Shown piece by piece: positions 61,002 through 64,000 of a stretch of 64,000 nucleotides of DNA. The position numbers and the translations under genes were made by a program. The DNA comes from Flavobacteriales bacterium (lineage in GTDB: Bacteria; Bacteroidota; Bacteroidia; Flavobacteriales_D; Crocinitomicaceae), in NCBI GenBank assembly GCA_947470515.1, contig CANITF010000009.1, forward strand, positions 37,868 through 101,867, in the 5' to 3' direction. Numbering within the stretch: the stretch's first letter is position 1; every line of letters begins with the position of its first letter. The notes beneath the pieces were generated by a model that made no database searches, was not told where the DNA came from, and saw only the letters and a list, made by a program, of their open reading frames with translations.

Positions 61002-61643
61002 ATGATTTCTAAAAGTTTAATTTTCTTGTCTTTAATGTTAGCTGCTTTGCTTTTGGCTTGTTCAGGTGGGAATTCTAAATCACGCATTAATAATTTTCAA
61101 AGTCACTCATCTGAAATTAGACAAGGAAAGCTTTCTAAAGCACCAGTTTTCAATTATCAAATAGATACACCAATTTGTAATGATAATGGATGTACAGGGA
61201 AATATGCAGGCGTTGAATTTGTGAATGAAGAACATCAATTTAAATTGGGTTTAACAGGTACTGACATTGCACATAATTATTCCAATTTGATGTGCAAATA
61301 CGTTGGAAGAAAGCTGAAACAATTGTATCGGGAGGGTAAATATTCAAAAGTTGATTTTCGAAATATAAAAATGACAACTAAAGGAATGGATGATGGTGAC
61401 GATTATGTTGAATATACTTTATCTATTCCATTCAAAAGAGTTGAAAATGCATCTCAAGCAATGACAGGATTTGATCATTCTGGCGGTTGGGGACATCCAC
61501 CCGAAATTGAGAAAAGAAAATACCAATTACTGCATACAAAACGAAGAATTGTTAAAAACCAACGATTGTATGTTAGCGCTTTGAAATCTACCCCAGAAGG
61601 TTTGCAGGAGTATTGGATTCAGTGGAAACATGCTGATTATTAG
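61002..61643 (+). CDS. lipoprotein of unknown function
   Basis: A 213-residue lipoprotein with lipobox LLAC (MISKSLIFLSLMLAALLLACSGGNS). The mature part has a Cys pair (ICNDNGCTGKYAGVEFV), a helical segment around TGTDIAHNYSNLMCKYVGRKLKQLY, and a C-terminal region with HSGGWGHPPEIEKRKYQLLHTKRRIVKNQRLYVSALKS. I do not recognise the family. It is ten bases after the RNA methyltransferase gene and therefore likely in the same transcript; its function is unrelated as far as can be seen. Confidence 0.75.
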   Translation: MISKSLIFLSLMLAALLLACSGGNSKSRINNFQSHSSEIRQGKLSKAPVFNYQIDTPICNDNGCTGKYAGVEFVNEEHQFKLGLTGTDIAHNYSNLMCKYVGRKLKQLYREGKYSKVDFRNIKMTTKGMDDGDDYVEYTLSIPFKRVENASQAMTGFDHSGGWGHPPEIEKRKYQLLHTKRRIVKNQRLYVSALKSTPEGLQEYWIQWKHADY

Positions 61644-61725
61644 TTGCTAGTTAATAGTTGCTAATTAATAGTTGCTAATTAATAGTTGCTAATTACAAGT
61701 TGCTAATTAATAGTTGCTAGTTATA
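61644..61725. repeat. tandem GTTGCTAATTAATAGTTGC words
   Basis: At least five degenerate copies of a TAGTTGCTAATTAA word in direct tandem, directly after the lipoprotein stop codon. Copies of the same word family occur at 18577-18615 and 61910-61935. Confidence 0.8.
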
Positions 61726-61883
61726 GGCGTTTCAGGGTTTCCCCCTTTGGAGGGGGATTAAGGGGGAGGGCATCTCGACTATCGCTCGATGACCTCATCG
61801 ACTATCGCTTATTTCGACACTTCGATAAACTCAGTGGAGTCCAGCTCAGTACAAGTCGCTGTTAAAGCCTAGATTTATTCTTG
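61713..61883. repeat. 171-bp direct repeat, copy 1
   Basis: Starts at GTTGCTAGTTATAGG and ends at TTCTTG. Contains the CCCCCTTTGGAGGGGG palindrome, a CTCGACTATCGCTCGATG motif and a TTCGACACTTCGATAAACTC word. It is repeated at 61926-62096 with a handful of differences. No open frame of note. Confidence 0.85.
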
Positions 61884-61925
61884 TGAAATAGACTGATTTC
61901 TAGGTTTTAAAGTTGCTAATTACAA

Positions 61926-62096
61926 GTTGCTAGTTATAGGCGTTTCAGGGTTTCCCCCTTTGGAGGGGGACTAAGGGGGAGGGCATCTCGACTATCGCTC
62001 GATGACCTCATCGACTATCGCTTATTTCGACACTTCGATAAACTCAGTGGAGTCCAGCTCAGTACAAGTGGCTGTTAGAGCCTAGATTTGTTCTTG
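61926..62096. repeat. 171-bp direct repeat, copy 2
   Basis: Second copy of the 171-bp block, 213 bp downstream of the first. Differences seen include GGATTAAGG/GGACTAAGG, AAGTCGCTG/AAGTGGCTG, TTAAAGCC/TTAGAGCC and TTTATTC/TTTGTTC. Confidence 0.85.
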
Positions 62097-62158
62097 CAAA
62101 AAATAATAATTTCTTGTTTTTCAAAAAAGATTTTCAGAAAACGTATAAATGAATTTGA

Positions 62159-62208
62159 TTCTTGTAATCAAGTCTATGCTCTATGTTCTAACAGCGTCAG
62201 CGGTCTCT
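62159..62208. repeat. TTCTTGTAATCAAGTCTATG...GCGGTCTCT repeat, left copy
   Basis: A 50-bp unit with TCTATGCTCTATG words and CAGCGTCAGCGGTCTCT. The right copy at 62626-62682, on the far side of the 56-codon gene, is in the same orientation and carries an extra CTCTATG word. Together with the rest of 61644-62333 this is the only gap over 300 bases in the window, and it is almost entirely repeats. Confidence 0.75.
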
Positions 62209-62333
62209 TATTTATAATAACCATTTCCTAGTTCATAACTCTTGAAAACAATTCTGAAAACCAATTTAAAAATTCGACAAATTTGAAGAACTAACCTTGA
62301 ATTCTAAATCCCGAATTCCAAATTATTTTAAGT

Positions 62334-62504
62334 ATGCAAGTAGAACTTTCTGTACACGACCAAATTGAAGCGTTAAAATCTCAATTAACAGGTGATCTTT
62401 TTTCTGATATGGATACCAAAGATCAAATTCATAACCTTGAAATGCAAGTAAACGGAGTGAAGCCAATGGATAGTCATTTTGACTGTGTTGGTTGTGGATC
62501 GTAA
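62334..62504 (+). CDS. 56-residue small protein ending in CVGCGS
   Basis: ATG at 62334 to TAA at 62502-62504 encodes 56 residues. The first 40 are mostly helical and charged (MQVELSVHDQIEALKSQL... DTKDQIHNLEMQVNG). The end is PMDSHFDCVGCGS, a C-terminal CxxC. I recall similar short proteins ending in CVGCGS in Flavobacteriia, but their function is unknown to me. The Cys pair at the extreme C-terminus could bind metal, receive a modification or be redox-active. It lies between direct copies of the TTCTTGTAATCAAG repeat. A longer open frame on the opposite strand is its shadow. Confidence 0.65.
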   Translation: MQVELSVHDQIEALKSQLTGDLFSDMDTKDQIHNLEMQVNGVKPMDSHFDCVGCGS

Positions 62505-62512
62505 TGAGAGCA

Positions 62513-62556
62513 TAGAGCATAGACCGCTTCGCTGTTAGAACATAGATTCGTTCTTG
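62513..62556. repeat. AGAGCATAGACCGCTTCGCTG repeat, inverted copy
   Basis: Words AGCATAGAGCATAGACCGCTTCGCTGTT, inverted relative to the units at 62159-62208 and 62626-62682, begin nine bases after the small gene stop. Confidence 0.65.
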
Positions 62557-62625
62557 TGAAATAGTCTAATTCTAGGGTTTTTTAATTACGAATTACGAAT
62601 TTTTCAATCCCAAAAAATAATTTGG

Positions 62626-62682
62626 TTCTTGTAATCAAGTCTATGCTCTATGCTCTATGTTCTATCAGCGACAGCGGTCTCT
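62626..62682. repeat. TTCTTGTAATCAAGTCTATG...GCGGTCTCT repeat, right copy
   Basis: Near copy of 62159-62208, ending inside the stop codon of the minus-strand sugar amidotransferase gene. The rest of 62505-62625 holds AATTACGAATTACGAATTT words and no gene. Confidence 0.75.
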
Positions 62683-63814
62683 AAAAAGATCCTAATTTCT
62701 CCTTCTTAAAAATCTTACGGTACGCATCGTAGATGAAACTTAATTTCTTTTCGTCGTTTGGATAATGACGGTAATAATGTCCTGGGAGTTTCATGATTTC
62801 CTCAAATTCTTCAATGCTGATACCGAGTTTTTTGGCAATATAGATTTTCTCTTCTTGCACTTTTTCGTCATTGTATGGCTTTGATTCGAGTTGCTTCAGT
62901 GCTTCCTCACGCGTTATTTCACCCGTACAGATTTGAGAAGAGAATGTTGCTCTGCGGTAATCGATGCCGAATTTTTCAAAAAGGTAATAGGACTGAATAA
63001 AGCCTGTGTATTTCGATTCGTAGTGTTTCCCTCCGTAATATTTCCAATCCAATTCTTGGCGCAATAACTCCATTGCTTCATCCTTCACAAACGGCACATA
63101 ATTTAAAATATACACCATTTTAATGCGACGAATGAACTTATAATACATTTCTTTTTGGAAACCAAAAGTTGGGAATTTCCGCAATTTAACTGTCCCAAAT
63201 TTCTTTTGAATATGATTGAAATAGGTTAAGTCTTTCGCATTGTAATGCCATGTTTTTGGTAATATCCCTTCAGTTGCAAAGTTTCCTCCGCTGATGATGT
63301 ATTTGATTTTATATTTTGATGCAACTTTGTGCAATGCTGCTAAAATAGCGATGTCTGTTGGCGTGTCTGCTTCAGGAACAGATGCCTTTAAAAATGCTAA
63401 TTGCAAATCTTTGAATTCTTCCCAATCAAGCACGTAACTTTCATAGTCGACATTCAATTTTTTAGCAATATTCTTGATGTTCATTACAGCTTCTTCTGAA
63501 TTCCAACCGTTGTCCATGTGGACACCCAGTACACGTAAACCCATTTTTCTGCACAGATGTGCGGCATAACTGCTATCAATTCCTCCACTTAACCCAACAA
63601 CACAATCATATTCCTTGCCTTGTCCGTCTTTTTTCATACGTCCCACCCAAGCGGCTAATTCAGCATCACTTTTGGCTCCTTGGTAATTATAAAGTGCTCT
63701 GGTTTGAATGAATTCAGTGCAATGGTTACATTCTCCCTGTCCATTAAATCTAATGTCCGGATCAGTAGTATCCATTAAGCAACGGGTGCATTGCTGATAA
63801 TTTGTTGAATTCAT
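62681..63814 (-). CDS. N-acetyl sugar amidotransferase (PP-loop, WbpG/PseA-like)
   Basis: A 377-residue ATP-dependent amidotransferase. Four cysteines, C9, C12, C29 and C32 (QQCTRC ... GECNHC), form a probable zinc site, followed by the PP-loop GLSGGIDSSYAAHL. Related enzymes (WbpG, PseA) convert carboxylic or acetamido groups of sugar nucleotides to amidines, using ammonia from a HisH-like glutaminase. No such partner is in the window. A TTG nine bases upstream is in frame but lies in the promoter -7 box, so the ATG at 63814 is preferred. It probably begins a surface-sugar cluster beyond the window. Confidence 0.88.
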   Translation of the reverse strand: MNSTNYQQCTRCLMDTTDPDIRFNGQGECNHCTEFIQTRALYNYQGAKSDAELAAWVGRMKKDGQGKEYDCVVGLSGGIDSSYAAHLCRKMGLRVLGVHMDNGWNSEEAVMNIKNIAKKLNVDYESYVLDWEEFKDLQLAFLKASVPEADTPTDIAILAALHKVASKYKIKYIISGGNFATEGILPKTWHYNAKDLTYFNHIQKKFGTVKLRKFPTFGFQKEMYYKFIRRIKMVYILNYVPFVKDEAMELLRQELDWKYYGGKHYESKYTGFIQSYYLFEKFGIDYRRATFSSQICTGEITREEALKQLESKPYNDEKVQEEKIYIAKKLGISIEEFEEIMKLPGHYYRHYPNDEKKLSFIYDAYRKIFKKEKLGSF

Positions 63815-63820
63815 CGGGTA

Positions 63821-63828
63821 CAAATATA
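63821..63828 (-). promoter_or_regulatory. -7 box of the sugar amidotransferase gene
   Basis: Minus-strand TATATTTG followed by TACCCG and the ATG, so the -7 box ends six bases before the start codon. Confidence 0.5.
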
Positions 63829-63868
63829 ATTACTAAATGTTAATTGAACGTTATGAATTATGAATTAT

Positions 63869-64000
63869 GCGCTGCCCTGAGCTTGTCGAAGGGAATTATG
63901 CGCTGCCCTGAGCTTGTCGAAGGGAATTATGCGCTGCCCTGAGCTTGTCGAAGGGAATTATGCGCTGCCCTGAGCTTGTCGAAGGGAATTATGCGCTGCC
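63869..64000. repeat. 31-bp tandem repeat with CTGAGCTTGTCGAAG core
   Basis: At least four tandem units of about 31 bp (GCGCTGCCCTGAGCTTGTCGAAGGGAATTAT in sequence, split here as GCGCTGCCCTGAGC and TTGTCGAAGGGAATTAT). The array continues past the window edge. The core is a word common in Bacteroidota intergenic DNA. There are no spacers. Confidence 0.9.

Noticed and set aside
62323..62520. 65-codon open frame on the minus strand
   Set aside because: It covers the plus-strand 56-codon gene with the CVGCGS end and has a repeat-derived start; protein-like features are on the other strand.
63815..63823. TTG start for the sugar amidotransferase
   Set aside because: It overlaps the TATATTTG promoter box; the ATG at 63814 fits better.
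63869..64000. Regular repeats at the window end resembling a CRISPR array
   Set aside because: Units are directly tandem with no unique spacers, and no cas genes are present.

Overview
The window comes from an AT-rich member of the Bacteroidota, most likely order Flavobacteriales and perhaps near Fluviicola/Crocinitomicaceae; the genus is a guess. The signs are promoters of the TTTG-N20-TAnnTTTG type (clearest before rplM and dbpA), very few Shine-Dalgarno sequences, and type IX secretion proteins (a PorV-like barrel, a gingipain-type C25 peptidase and a stand-alone GldM C-terminal protein). Further signs are DUF5723, DUF4920 and DUF4403 proteins, a monomeric isocitrate dehydrogenase and a fused E1 alpha/beta 2-oxoacid dehydrogenase. 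No rRNA, tRNA, integrase, transposase or CRISPR array was seen.

Layout. 1-4.5 kb: envelope proteins (a partial DUF5723 protein and a large secreted protein), RNase HII and two small exported proteins. 4.6-7.4 kb: the selenium pair mnmH-selD and the GldM-like protein. 7.4-17.8 kb: fatty-acid beta-oxidation (acyl-CoA dehydrogenase, thiolase, 3-hydroxyacyl-CoA dehydrogenase/enoyl-CoA hydratase fusion, MarR regulator, hotdog thioesterase), with a DEAD-box helicase, a Fic protein and a four-helix-bundle gene interspersed. 17.9-29 kb: DUF2461, a DPP IV-type peptidase, YceH, a second Fic protein, the E1 fusion, an LpxD-like acyltransferase and a PP2C phosphatase. 29-35.5 kb: the C25 peptidase and porV-like genes. 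35.5-43.3 kb: pssA-purS, an RRM protein, an enoyl-CoA hydratase and the translation block rplM-rpsI-rpsB-tsf, then pyrH-frr. 43.3-49.3 kb: OmpA protein, truncated globin, DUF4403 lipoprotein, isocitrate dehydrogenase and RdgB. 49.4-56.9 kb: a PD-(D/E)XK gene in a repeat island, then surface-polysaccharide genes (two glycosyltransferases, asnB), an adaptor-like lipoprotein and an acyltransferase. 57-61.6 kb: pabB, tilS, an RsmF-like methyltransferase and a lipoprotein. 61.6-64 kb: a dense repeat region with a 56-codon gene, then an N-acetyl sugar amidotransferase.

Two themes stand out. First, regulation can be read from the DNA. A TATGCATGCATA-type palindrome lies before both the acyl-CoA dehydrogenase and marR-fad genes, and each Fic gene has its own inverted-repeat operators running up to its start codon. 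Second, the intergenic spaces are filled with families of short word-like repeats that often abut stop codons. Three small genes (four-helix bundle, PDDEXK_3/GxxExxY, and a 56-aa protein ending in CVGCGS) each sit between copies of such repeats, like cassettes placed among housekeeping genes. One repeat word also seems to have entered the helicase reading frame. The cassette idea is inference; the repeats and their positions are seen directly.
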